Source: Methylobacterium nodulans ORS 2060
Lineage (GTDB): Bacteria; Pseudomonadota; Alphaproteobacteria; Rhizobiales; Beijerinckiaceae
Reading direction: 5' to 3'
Length of the DNA: 64,000 nucleotides
NCBI RefSeq assembly: GCF_000022085.1
Contig: NC_011894.1
Location: forward strand, 2,383,501 to 2,447,500
Part shown: in pieces, positions 52,998 through 60,054 of the stretch
Numbering within the stretch: position 1 is the first letter of the stretch
How the letters are laid out: every line of letters starts with the position of its first letter
The notes under the pieces: generated by a model
Database searches by the model: none
Told to the model about the DNA's origin: nothing
Seen by the model: only the letters and a program-made list of their open reading frames with translations
Made by a program: the position numbers and the translations under genes

Positions 52998-53592
52998 GCG
53001 TCCTCTCCCTTCTTCCGCGAGTGTCCGTCCTCGATCTCGATCGAGGCCAACGCCGCACCAGCATGACGGTTCTCGGTGAGCTGGGCCTTAAGGCCCGCGA
53101 CCAGCATGCCGGCAGGCTGTCCGGCCGTAGCGCAGGCGGGCTGCGCTCGAGCCGTGCCCGACCGGTCGGCTCACGGCCCTCAGGTCTTGCCGTCACGCGC
53201 TCCCCTGCGCTGAACCGGTAGCCACTCGGGCGGGGAGTGCTCTAGAGCTGTTCCCGCTCAGGTTGCGAGGGCCAAGTCATCCTCGTATCCGGCTGCGGCA
53301 CGGTAGTTGCGGCGCTCCTGAGGTTGAAGCTGGACGGCCTTCCTGATGGCGGCCCGCACCCCCAAGGAGTGCCGCTGGCGTGAGCAGGACCGCAATGATG
53401 GTTCGTTGCGCCGGTCAGTACCCCACGGGGCTCTCGTCCATTCGGCCCGCGATTGGCTGCCGCTTGAGTGCGGCCGGAGAAAGCTTGGCGCCGTGCTACC
53501 CACAGGTGGCTCGCAGTTACCCGTGCTGCTACCCGGTGCGGAGTTAGACCCTGGAACAAGGCCGAAAATCCGGTTTAAGTTGTTGATTTCAA
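52998..53592. other. Gene-free region holding the second double-hairpin element
   Basis: About 595 bases with no coding frame that stands out. The double-hairpin copy lies at 53149-53253 and a tRNA-Lys fragment begins at 53593. The remainder is ordinary GC-rich sequence. Confidence 0.4.
53149..53253 (+). repeat. Double-hairpin dispersed element, copy B
   Basis: First hairpin: GAGCCGTG (53149-53156) with CACGGCCC (53172-53179), one mismatch. Second hairpin: GCGCTCCC (53197-53204) with GGGAGTGC (53233-53240), in which a C-to-T change keeps a G-T wobble pair. The tail TCTAGAGCTG matches copy A's TCTAAAGCTG. Same orientation as copy A at 16932-17040. Confidence 0.65.
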
Positions 53593-53637
53593 TGGTGAGC
53601 GCGCTGGGACTCGAATCCAGGACCTGCAGATTAAGAT
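53593..53637 (-). pseudogene. tRNA-Lys(CUU) 3' half, likely integration-site remnant
   Basis: On the minus strand: anticodon loop end TCTTAA (anticodon CTT), then TCTGCAGGTC, a T-arm CTGGA-TTCGAGT-CCCAG with one mismatch, acceptor 3' strand CGCGCTC, discriminator A and CCA at 53595-53593. Similarity to any tRNA ends abruptly at the anticodon loop, as expected where an integrase has replaced the 5' part. It differs from the 1081-1132 fragment at only a few positions from the loop onward. Confidence 0.65.
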
Positions 53638-53774
53638 CAAAAGAATGTTGATGGCGGCCAAATTGGCTGAGACATCAAAGGGGCGGTTGCCAAGCTTCAC
53701 GGCACGAATGGGGTAAAACCGCCATCTTGGTACAGGGGTTTGGCAACTGCGGAATGTACCGCAGGAATGCCGGT

Positions 53775-54010
53775 CTAAACAGAAACTGGCCTCTCAGTGG
53801 CGGGAGCGCGGGTACAAATGAAGCCGAGCTTGGAGATCTGGCGGGCGAGGCGGTTGGCCTGATCTTCTGGTGAGGTGTGGCGGAAGTGGTCGGCGCCGAG
53901 GTCTCGGTAGAAAGTGCCGTCTCGCAGCATGTGATAGACGGCGGTGAGGATCGAGGCAGCGACGGCACAGATCGCCTTCTTAGGCCCGCGCCGGTGCCGC
54001 AAGCGCTGGA
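53775..54010 (-). pseudogene. IS110-type transposase C-terminal remnant
   Basis: Minus-strand frame: RHRRGPKKAICAVAASILTA, VYHMLRDGTFYRDLGADHF, then a stop after TERPVSV. The RGxKKAxxAxAxxxLxxxYHML pattern is the C-terminal part of IS110 transposases. The catalytic DEDD half is missing. It lies 140 bases from the tRNA-Lys fragment, so the site has been hit by more than one mobile element. Confidence 0.75.
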
Positions 54011-54205
54011 ACTGGGCTTAAAGGTAGCTGGTCGTCTTGCGGCTGCCCGCCCAAGCACACCCGCGTTCCCCGTCGTCGGCATGAGCCAGCCTTCCTCGCG
54101 GACACCTGCCCGGCCGTCGATCCTGCGTTGCGGGGCGGCCCGCCCGCGGCGATGCTCGGCCTCCGGTGCCGCTTCGCGCGCTCCCGATGCGCCCGCCGGT
54201 CGGCG

Positions 54206-54541
54206 TCACGCCGCCTTGGCGGCCGGACGGGGATAGGCAGTATCCGCCACGTCCTGCGAGAGCGTGCCGACCTCACTCTGGTACTCCGACAGCGCGCGCG
54301 TCAGGAAGGCCATCTGCAGCTTGAGTGCCTCCGCCGGGGAGTTGCACCGGCCGAGCGCCTCGACGTGCTCCGCCTGCGCCTGCAGGCGCCGGCTGGCAAA
54401 GGTCAAGAGCTCGGCCGTAAGCCGCAGCGGCAGGTCGATGCCGTATGGCCGCCAGACCTTGGCGTCGAAGAACGGGCCCCGGAGCGGATCGTTGAGGCCG
54501 AATGCCTGGAAGTTCTCTCTGCTCTTCTGCTCGACTGTCAT
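54206..54541 (-). CDS. Phasin family protein, second locus
   Basis: 111 residues. Helical phasin pattern: YGIDLPLRLTAELLTFASRR, then LQAQAEHVEALGRCNSPAEA with LKLQMAFLTRALSEYQSEVG. The single Cys-Asn-Ser-Pro motif (RCNSPAE) before the second long helix is typical of the phasin_2 type. Likely polyhydroxyalkanoate granule coat or stress-linked. The start follows GGAGGC. 115 bases separate it from the CBS-BON gene upstream, so it may be co-transcribed with it. Confidence 0.8.
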   Translation of the reverse strand: MTVEQKSRENFQAFGLNDPLRGPFFDAKVWRPYGIDLPLRLTAELLTFASRRLQAQAEHVEALGRCNSPAEALKLQMAFLTRALSEYQSEVGTLSQDVADTAYPRPAAKAA

Positions 54542-54656
54542 GAATGCCTCCTCTGACCATCGGTCATCACCGGCATGGCGGGCGCGGCGCTCGTGACGCA
54601 GATCAGGAGGGCCGGAGCGGCGGGCTGGAGGACCCGCCGGCAGGGCCCCGGCTTGC

Positions 54657-55400
54657 TCAGACCGCCCGTGTGCCGCCGCGCGGGTCGGCCTCCTGCGTCG
54701 ACAGGAGGACGAGGCCCGACATCGGATCCACCCAGGTCAGACGATCGTGGACCGCGCGCACTCCCGACACCGACTCGGCCGCCGCGCGGATCGCGGCGCG
54801 CTGCCGCTCGTCCGTGAGGGAGCCCCGCAGGCCGACCTCGCCGTCCACGACCGAGATCTCGATCAGCTCCAGCGGGATGACGCCCGCATCCACGAAGGCC
54901 GTCTCCACGTCGGTCCGGATCGCCGCGTCGTCCCGCGGCGGCGCCTCGCGGGCCTCCTGCAGCGCCCGACGGAGGCTGCGCAGCAGATCCGCGCGGGTGA
55001 CGAGCCCGACGAGCCGCCCGCCCTCGACGATGGGCACGCGCTTGATGCGCCGCCGCGTCATGAGGTCGACGATCTCGTCGAGCGGCGTCTCCGGCGAGGC
55101 GGTCACGACCTCGCGCGTCATCACGTCGCCGACCCGGCGCCCGCGCTCTCGCGCATAGGCTTCCGCCAGCCGACCCGGACTGATCAGGTACTGAACCCAG
55201 CCCGGCTTCGGCCGGGCGGTGCCGAGCTCGGGACGGGCGAGGAGATCGCCCTCGCTCACGATGCCGACGACGGCGCAATCCGGATCGAGCACGGGCAGTC
55301 CGCTGATCCGCTTCTCCAGCATGAGGGCGATCGCCAGTTCGACCGAGAGATCGGCCCGCACGCTCGTCACCTCCTTGGTCATGATGTCGCGCGCGCGCAT
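54657..55400 (-). CDS. Two CBS domains plus BON domain protein
   Basis: 247 residues. CBS 1: MRARDIMTKEVTSVRADLSV with ISGLPVLDPDCAVVGIVSEG. CBS 2: VGDVMTREVVTASPETPLDE with RIKRVPIVEGGRLVGLVTRA. The BON domain follows (IRTDVETAFVDAGVIPLELI, then VGLRGSLTDERQRAAIRAAA). CBS pairs bind adenine nucleotides; BON domains contact lipid or protein. The start has GGCGGATGCG spacing. An FNR/FixK-like box lies about 80 bases upstream, so induction under low oxygen is likely. Confidence 0.9.
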   Translation of the reverse strand: MRARDIMTKEVTSVRADLSVELAIALMLEKRISGLPVLDPDCAVVGIVSEGDLLARPELGTARPKPGWVQYLISPGRLAEAYARERGRRVGDVMTREVVTASPETPLDEIVDLMTRRRIKRVPIVEGGRLVGLVTRADLLRSLRRALQEAREAPPRDDAAIRTDVETAFVDAGVIPLELIEISVVDGEVGLRGSLTDERQRAAIRAAAESVSGVRAVHDRLTWVDPMSGLVLLSTQEADPRGGTRAV

Positions 55401-55480
55401 CCGCCTCTCCCGATCCCGGCCTGCCGCTCCGGTGCGGCAGTCTGCGGTTTCGAACCTATCAGCGTAGATCGCGGGAAGAT

Positions 55481-55494
55481 TTGATATGGATCAT
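55481..55494 (-). promoter_or_regulatory. FNR/FixK-type box upstream of the CBS-BON gene
   Basis: TTGAT-ATGG-ATCAT at 55481-55494 matches TTGAT-N4-ATCAA at nine of ten positions, about 80 bases before the CBS-BON start. This spacing suits an activator site at or near -41 of a promoter whose start is about 40 bases upstream of the gene. Confidence 0.6.
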
Positions 55495-55793
55495 CCGAAA
55501 TCCGGTTGATTGCTTGGCGGTATGGGTTTCTGCGTCGCTCGGGCCGGCGCGGAGCTCCGCACCGCGCGGGCTTGGTGATCCGTCTTCGAACGAGCGGTCG
55601 CAGACCGGATCACAGGCGCTCCACCCCTTCCTGCTCCCTCTTTCCCGGATCTCCTTCCGCTGGCGCCGCATGCGCCCGGGACAGGGAGAATGGGCGACAG
55701 GCCGGGCGAGACGATCCTCGATCGTCTCGGAATGCGGCCATCCTGCGCCGTGCTCGCCCCGCCGGTGATGATCTCGCTCAACCCCGGGGCATC

Positions 55794-55807
55794 ATGATCC
55801 AGATCAA
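55794..55807 (+). promoter_or_regulatory. Second FNR/FixK-type box, upstream of the truncated CBS gene
   Basis: ATGAT-CCAG-ATCAA at 55794-55807 matches the same consensus at nine of ten positions and lies about 83 bases before the ATG of the CBS fragment. Its spacing mirrors that of the other box, as expected for a duplicated promoter-gene unit. Confidence 0.6.
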
Positions 55808-55889
55808 ACCCCGCGGGCGGCCCCAATCGTCGGGTCTACGACAAGCCCACCGGCGAGGCGGCAGATCCTGCCGGTCCGAGGGGGGCGCC

Positions 55890-55949
55890 ATGCGCGCTCG
55901 TGACATCATGTCGAGGCGGGTGGTCAGCGTTCGTGCTGACGCGTTCTCC
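55890..55949 (+). pseudogene. Truncated CBS-domain gene copy
   Basis: ATG 55890, after GAGGGGGGCGCC, starts MRARDIMSRRVVSVRADAFS, nearly the same as the start of the CBS-BON gene on the opposite strand, then similarity is lost. Only about 19 residues remain. With its FNR-like box, it is the 5' end of a former paralogue. Confidence 0.65.
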
Positions 55950-56152
55950 GCGTCACCCACATCTCGGCGCAACATGGTTCATGGGATTGGATCAGGGCGA
56001 AGGCACGCCGATATCACGCGTCGAGCGGCTTGCGCGCCTTCGGCCATGGAAGCAAGGGTGCGGTGTCCAGGCCCGAGCGCCGGCTGGCGCTCGAGCGGTT
56101 CATCTGCCCCGGCAGCCTGCTCCTGTTCGCGCAGCCCGAATTGCAGCGCTTC

Positions 56153-56722
56153 CTATGAAGGCCTGCCGCGCGGCAGTGGCCGGCTGACGAACCGCGAGCC
56201 CGCGAGCAGGAACCGCCAGGGCGTCTGGACGCCGCGCGTGATGCCGATGCGGCTGCCGGACATGACGGTGACCGGCTGATCTCGCGCCAGCAACACGAAA
56301 GGAGCGCGGTCGAGAGGCCGGCCGTCGTGCTCACCGGAGATCGCGAGGGCTTGGCAGACGCGACCAGGCCCGGCGCAGAGCCGGTGCGGATCCGTCGTGA
56401 GCCGGCGCGCCCGCATTCTGTCGAGGCCCGCCATCGGTTCGAGCGCCCTGACGAGAACCGCGCTACCGGGCTCGCAGACGATGTTCATGCACCAGTGCAG
56501 TCCGTAGGAGCGGTAGACATAGGCGTGTCCGGGCGGACCGAACATGCTGGCGTTTCGGGACGTTGGCCCGGCGAAGCTATGGGAGGCCGGGTCGGACCGG
56601 TCGTAGGCTTCGGTTTCCACGACGAGGCCTCCCACGCCGTCGACCAGCAATCGGCATCCTATCAGATCGGACGCCACGCTGGCAGCGCTGCGAGCAAACC
56701 AGGGGAGGGGGAGCTGCGTCAC
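56153..56722 (-). CDS. DNA-3-methyladenine glycosylase (AAG/MPG family)
   Basis: 189 residues. WFARSAASVASDLIGCRLLV at the start, GLVVETEAYDRSDPASHSFA with the catalytic Glu, FGPPGHAYVYRSYGLHWCMN with the intercalating Tyr region, and GPGRVCQALAISGEHDGRPL with RIGITRGVQTPWRF at the end match the family. It excises alkylated purines from DNA in the cytosol. Length normal. The segment 55950-56152 between it and the CBS fragment holds no gene. Confidence 0.92.
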   Translation of the reverse strand: MTQLPLPWFARSAASVASDLIGCRLLVDGVGGLVVETEAYDRSDPASHSFAGPTSRNASMFGPPGHAYVYRSYGLHWCMNIVCEPGSAVLVRALEPMAGLDRMRARRLTTDPHRLCAGPGRVCQALAISGEHDGRPLDRAPFVLLARDQPVTVMSGSRIGITRGVQTPWRFLLAGSRFVSRPLPRGRPS

Positions 56723-56779
56723 GGGGGTGTGTCTCGGTCAAGCTGCCGATGGCTGTCCCTCTGCGGCGCGCGGCGGCAA

Positions 56780-57091
56780 TCACAGCAGGCGGATCTCCTG
56801 TGCCCGCACGACGATGCTCTCCTGCCGGAACCGCTCCTCGAGCGTGCGCCTGTAGCGGCCCCACCAGCCCGGATCCAGATCCGGGCCCATGACCTCGAAC
56901 ACCACGATGTCGTCGCGGACCGTGTCGGCTTTCTCCTTCCAGAAGCCTTCGGCAGGGCCGCGCGTGAAGGCCGTCATGCCGCCGAACCGCCCCGTGAGCT
57001 CGTCCCGAACCCGCGCATACTCGGTTTGCGCGAAGGGCTGCCCGTCATTGTCGGACAGGGGCAGAAGGATCTGGATCAGGTAGCGGGTCAT
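56780..57091 (-). CDS. Conserved small protein of unknown function
   Basis: 103 residues from ATG 57091. TRYLIQILLPLSDNDGQPFA, then EYARVRDELTGRFGGMTAFT and RGPAEGFWKEKADTVRDDIV; the rest (GRYRRTLEERFRQESIVVRA) completes an alpha-beta fold resembling dimeric ferredoxin-like proteins. Coding character is strong. About 57 bases before the glycosylase gene; 54 bases after the SGNH gene. The minus-strand genes here may form one operon. Confidence 0.65.
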   Translation of the reverse strand: MTRYLIQILLPLSDNDGQPFAQTEYARVRDELTGRFGGMTAFTRGPAEGFWKEKADTVRDDIVVFEVMGPDLDPGWWGRYRRTLEERFRQESIVVRAQEIRLL

Positions 57092-57145
57092 CAGCGGTCG
57101 CAACGCTCACGAGAGGAGGTTTCCGATACCGGACATCGGTCGGCG

Positions 57146-57868
57146 TCACGGCCGCGCGAAGACCGCGCTGCGCCCGCGTCCGGTTCCCTGGCCCAGATAG
57201 GACGCGATCGCCGCAGCGATCTTCTCGCCGCCACGGGCGGAGGGCTCGATGGGATTGGCGAAGTCCGCGTCATCGCCGCACAGGAGACGCAGATCGAGCA
57301 GCGCGAGACCGCGCGCGAAGGTTTGTCGCGTCACGACGTCGTTGATGAGCGCCAGGGCGGCCGACGCGGCGCGCCTGCGCGCGGGGTCGGGGTAGCGCGG
57401 ATCGTAGATGGTGCAGATCGCGGTCGGGCGCCGGCGTTCCAGGACGGCCTCCAGCATGGCCGCGTACTGCGCCTGGAAATGCTGCTGCACGTCGGCGAGC
57501 GCGCCGATCGCCTCGGCGACCGATCGGACGGGGCGATCGAGCACCCCGGAGGCCCTCAACGCATCGTTGCCGCCTGCGCTCACGACGAGATGGGTCGCGT
57601 CCTCCGGGAGGCGATCAAGCTGACGGGGCACGTCCGCGAGGACGGCGCCATCGCGTGCGAGCAGCGTGGCCTGCCAACCCGGCGGGAGGACGGCCCGCAC
57701 CTGCCGCACCACGTCCGGGCTCCCGGGCACGTAGGCGGCATTGTCGAACACGGAATCGCCGAGAAGAACCACATGCGGCATGAGCGTGTCGCCTTCGGGT
57801 TGGGATCCGGACCGGGCCCGGCCGGTGAGCAGGAACAGCGGGAGCGCCAGAACGCTCCGTCGCGCCAT
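57146..57868 (-). CDS. SGNH/GDSL-family hydrolase
   Basis: 240 residues from ATG 57868; an upstream start at 57910 adds 14 residues. The N-terminus has a signal-like helix (ARRSVLALPLFLLTGRARSG). Block I HVVLLGDSVFDNAAYV holds the nucleophile Ser, and block III VVSAGGNDALRASG the Gly-Asn pair. The block V catalytic Asp-x-x-His is not evident: the expected region reads NPIEPSARGGEKIAAAI without His. It may use a variant triad or be inactive as an esterase. Substrate unknown. Confidence 0.8.
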   Translation of the reverse strand: MARRSVLALPLFLLTGRARSGSQPEGDTLMPHVVLLGDSVFDNAAYVPGSPDVVRQVRAVLPPGWQATLLARDGAVLADVPRQLDRLPEDATHLVVSAGGNDALRASGVLDRPVRSVAEAIGALADVQQHFQAQYAAMLEAVLERRRPTAICTIYDPRYPDPARRRAASAALALINDVVTRQTFARGLALLDLRLLCGDDADFANPIEPSARGGEKIAAAIASYLGQGTGRGRSAVFARP

Positions 57869-57932
57869 GCGGCCGACCGGAGACCGCGAGGGCGGAGAAG
57901 GCGGGGGCACGGACGGCGCGATGGCTCGCCCC

Positions 57933-58796
57933 CTAGCCGGACAGGAATGTGGTGAGGGCCGCGTTCACCCGCGCGGGCTCCTCGTGATGCAGCCAATGCG
58001 TGGCATCGGGGAGCCACTCGATCCGCCCCTGCTCGCAGAGGTCAAGGCACTCGGCCGCGAGGTTCGGACTGAGCGCCGGATCCTTGCGGCCCCACAGGAT
58101 CAGGGTCGGAACCCGAACCCGGCCGCGCGCGGCCTCCCGCTTGAGGCGAGCGGCGCGATACCAGTTCAGCATCCCGGCGAGCGCGCCCGGCTCGGACCAC
58201 GCCGCCCGGTAGTGCGCGAGATCGTCGTCGGTGAAGGCGCCCGGCCGGCTCGTGAGTCGCAGAGCCTGCCGCAGGGCCAGGAAGTTGGCGGCACGCAGGC
58301 CCATCTCCGGCAGCCAGGGCACCTGGAAGGCCGCGAAGTAGAAGACGCGCAGGGCCTGCGTGGGATGGCGCAGCGCGTAGGCCGCCAGCAGGTCGGGATG
58401 CGGCGCATTCAGAACGGCGAGCCGGTCGATGCGGTCGGGGTCGCGCGAGGCCAGCCACCAGCCGACGATGCCGCCCCAATCGTGTCCGACGAGCCGAATC
58501 CTCTCGGCGCCCTGGGAATCCGCCAGGGCCAGCACGTCGTCGGCGAGCCGGTCGAGATGGTAGGCGGCGACCTCCGCCGGCTTGCTGCTTCGGTTGTAGC
58601 CGCGCTGGTCGAGGGCGACGACCTGCAGTCCCGCCGCGGCGAGCGGGCCGATCTGATGGCGCCAGCCGAACCAGAATTCCGGGAAGCCGTGCAGCAGCAC
58701 CGTGAGCGGCCCGTCCCGCGGCCCGGCCGAGACGAGGCCAAGCGTCACGTCCGGCAGATGCACGAACGACAGGTCGGATTCGGACAGCAGGGCCAT
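57933..58796 (-). CDS. Alpha/beta hydrolase of the epoxide hydrolase / haloalkane dehalogenase type
   Basis: 287 residues from ATG 58796, preceded by GGGAG. The oxyanion loop LLHGFPEFWFGWRHQIGPLA, nucleophile elbow LVGHDWGGIVGWWLA with Asp as nucleophile, and the late His in LPDATHWLHHEEP are visible. The HDWGG nucleophile and the WxF cap residues fit soluble epoxide hydrolases; HG-F-P-E-FW is typical. It probably detoxifies epoxides. 65 bases from the SGNH gene. Confidence 0.88.
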   Translation of the reverse strand: MALLSESDLSFVHLPDVTLGLVSAGPRDGPLTVLLHGFPEFWFGWRHQIGPLAAAGLQVVALDQRGYNRSSKPAEVAAYHLDRLADDVLALADSQGAERIRLVGHDWGGIVGWWLASRDPDRIDRLAVLNAPHPDLLAAYALRHPTQALRVFYFAAFQVPWLPEMGLRAANFLALRQALRLTSRPGAFTDDDLAHYRAAWSEPGALAGMLNWYRAARLKREAARGRVRVPTLILWGRKDPALSPNLAAECLDLCEQGRIEWLPDATHWLHHEEPARVNAALTTFLSG

Positions 58797-59235
58797 GGCG
58801 GCTCCCGGGGTGGGCCTTCCCGGCAACGTCGTTGCCCGGCTGCGGATCCCGGCCGGACCGAGCCCCGGACTGCCGACACGACGGTCAGGTTCTGAGCGGC
58901 CGAAGGCGCCGGATCTCCAATCGGGCACGGTGGTTGAGAACACGGGTGCGGCCGCCTTGACCGTGCACCGTCGAGGACGGCGGGGAGCGGCGCTCGACGC
59001 GATATGAGCATGGATCAGCCGACTTCTCCCGTCCCGGATGGCTTCCGACCCGGGCAAGCCGCGCAACGCCTTTGCGTCTCTCGGCGGCTGCACAAAGACC
59101 GGACGAGGGTTTCAGCAGGGCAGGGCGGCTTCGAAGGCTGCATCGGTTGAGAGCCCCGGGCTGCGGGGGCCCTGGACGGGGGACTGGCCAACGCACGAGG
59201 ATGACGCGGCAGAGCCGCCCACGGGACCCTCATCA

Positions 59236-59949
59236 ATGCCGTGCCGCTTCCTCGATCAGCGCCTCAGGCTGTCCCAGCTGCGCATCGTCGACGCCCTCGA
59301 AGTGCATCGCAGCCTCCTCAAGGCGGCCACCGTGCTCGGGGTGAGGCAGCCGGCGCTCAGCAAGAGCCTGCACGAGATCGAGGACATCCTGCAGGCGCGG
59401 CTGTTCGACCGCCACTCGCGCGGCGTGCGCCCCACCGAAGCCGGCATGGTGTTCGTGCGGGCCGCCCGCCGCATTCTCGCGGAGGTGCGGCGCCTCGACG
59501 AGGAATTCGACCTGCTGGCCGCGCCGGGCGGCGGCTCCGTCGCGGTGGGTGTGCTTCCCGTGGCGGCGGCCGGCATGCTTCCGGGGGCTCTGGCCCGCCT
59601 CAAGGCGACGCATCCGGACATCCCGATCCGGCTGCAGCAGGGGCGGACCGAGGAGCTTCTGCCGCTGCTCGCCTCTGGAGAACTCGATTTCGTCGTCGGG
59701 CGCCTCTACGCGCCCGCCTTGCCGGACCAATTCCTGCGCGAGCCCCTCCGGACCGAGCCGATCTCGATCCTGGCCCGAGCGGAGCCTCCGATCTTCGCAG
59801 GCCCGGCGACCATCGAGGCGCTGCGCCGCTATGAACTCGTCCTGCCCACCGTGAGCCAGTTCCTTCGGCTCACACATAATACTGATCCACGGCGCAGATT
59901 AAGCACGATCGCACGCCGCTCCAAGGTCGTAAGACGCGCTCACCATTGA
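59236..59949 (+). pseudogene. LysR-type regulator truncated in its effector domain
   Basis: 238 residues from ATG 59236. The helix-turn-helix is complete (LRLSQLRIVDALEVHRSLLK, VRQPALSKSLHEIEDILQAR, FDRHSRGVRPTEAGMVF) and the effector domain starts (VGVLPVAAAGMLPGALARLK, ELDFVVGRLYAPALPDQF). After LVLPTVSQF the sequence stops resembling LysR, and the last 29 residues (LTHNTDPRRRLSTIARRSKV) come from other DNA. About 60-80 C-terminal residues are missing. It cannot sense a ligand normally but could still bind DNA. Confidence 0.75.
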
Positions 59950-60054
59950 CAGCCAGGTGCACCCCTCCAGATTGATCCAGGTACATGCGGTGGGAAACAT
60001 CACACCGCATAATGGAATGGTGAATCTCGGTCCCGCTCAACGAGAGAGGCCTTC
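59870..60054. other. Junction DNA between the broken LysR gene and the PQQ operon
   Basis: It contains CGCGCTCACCATTGA (59935-59949), a 15-base match to the end and flank of the tRNA-Lys fragment at 53593, followed by CA. On the minus strand it starts TGTCAATGGTGAGC, which resembles an IS end. The promoter of the PQQ operon should lie at 59950-60050. Confidence 0.45.
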
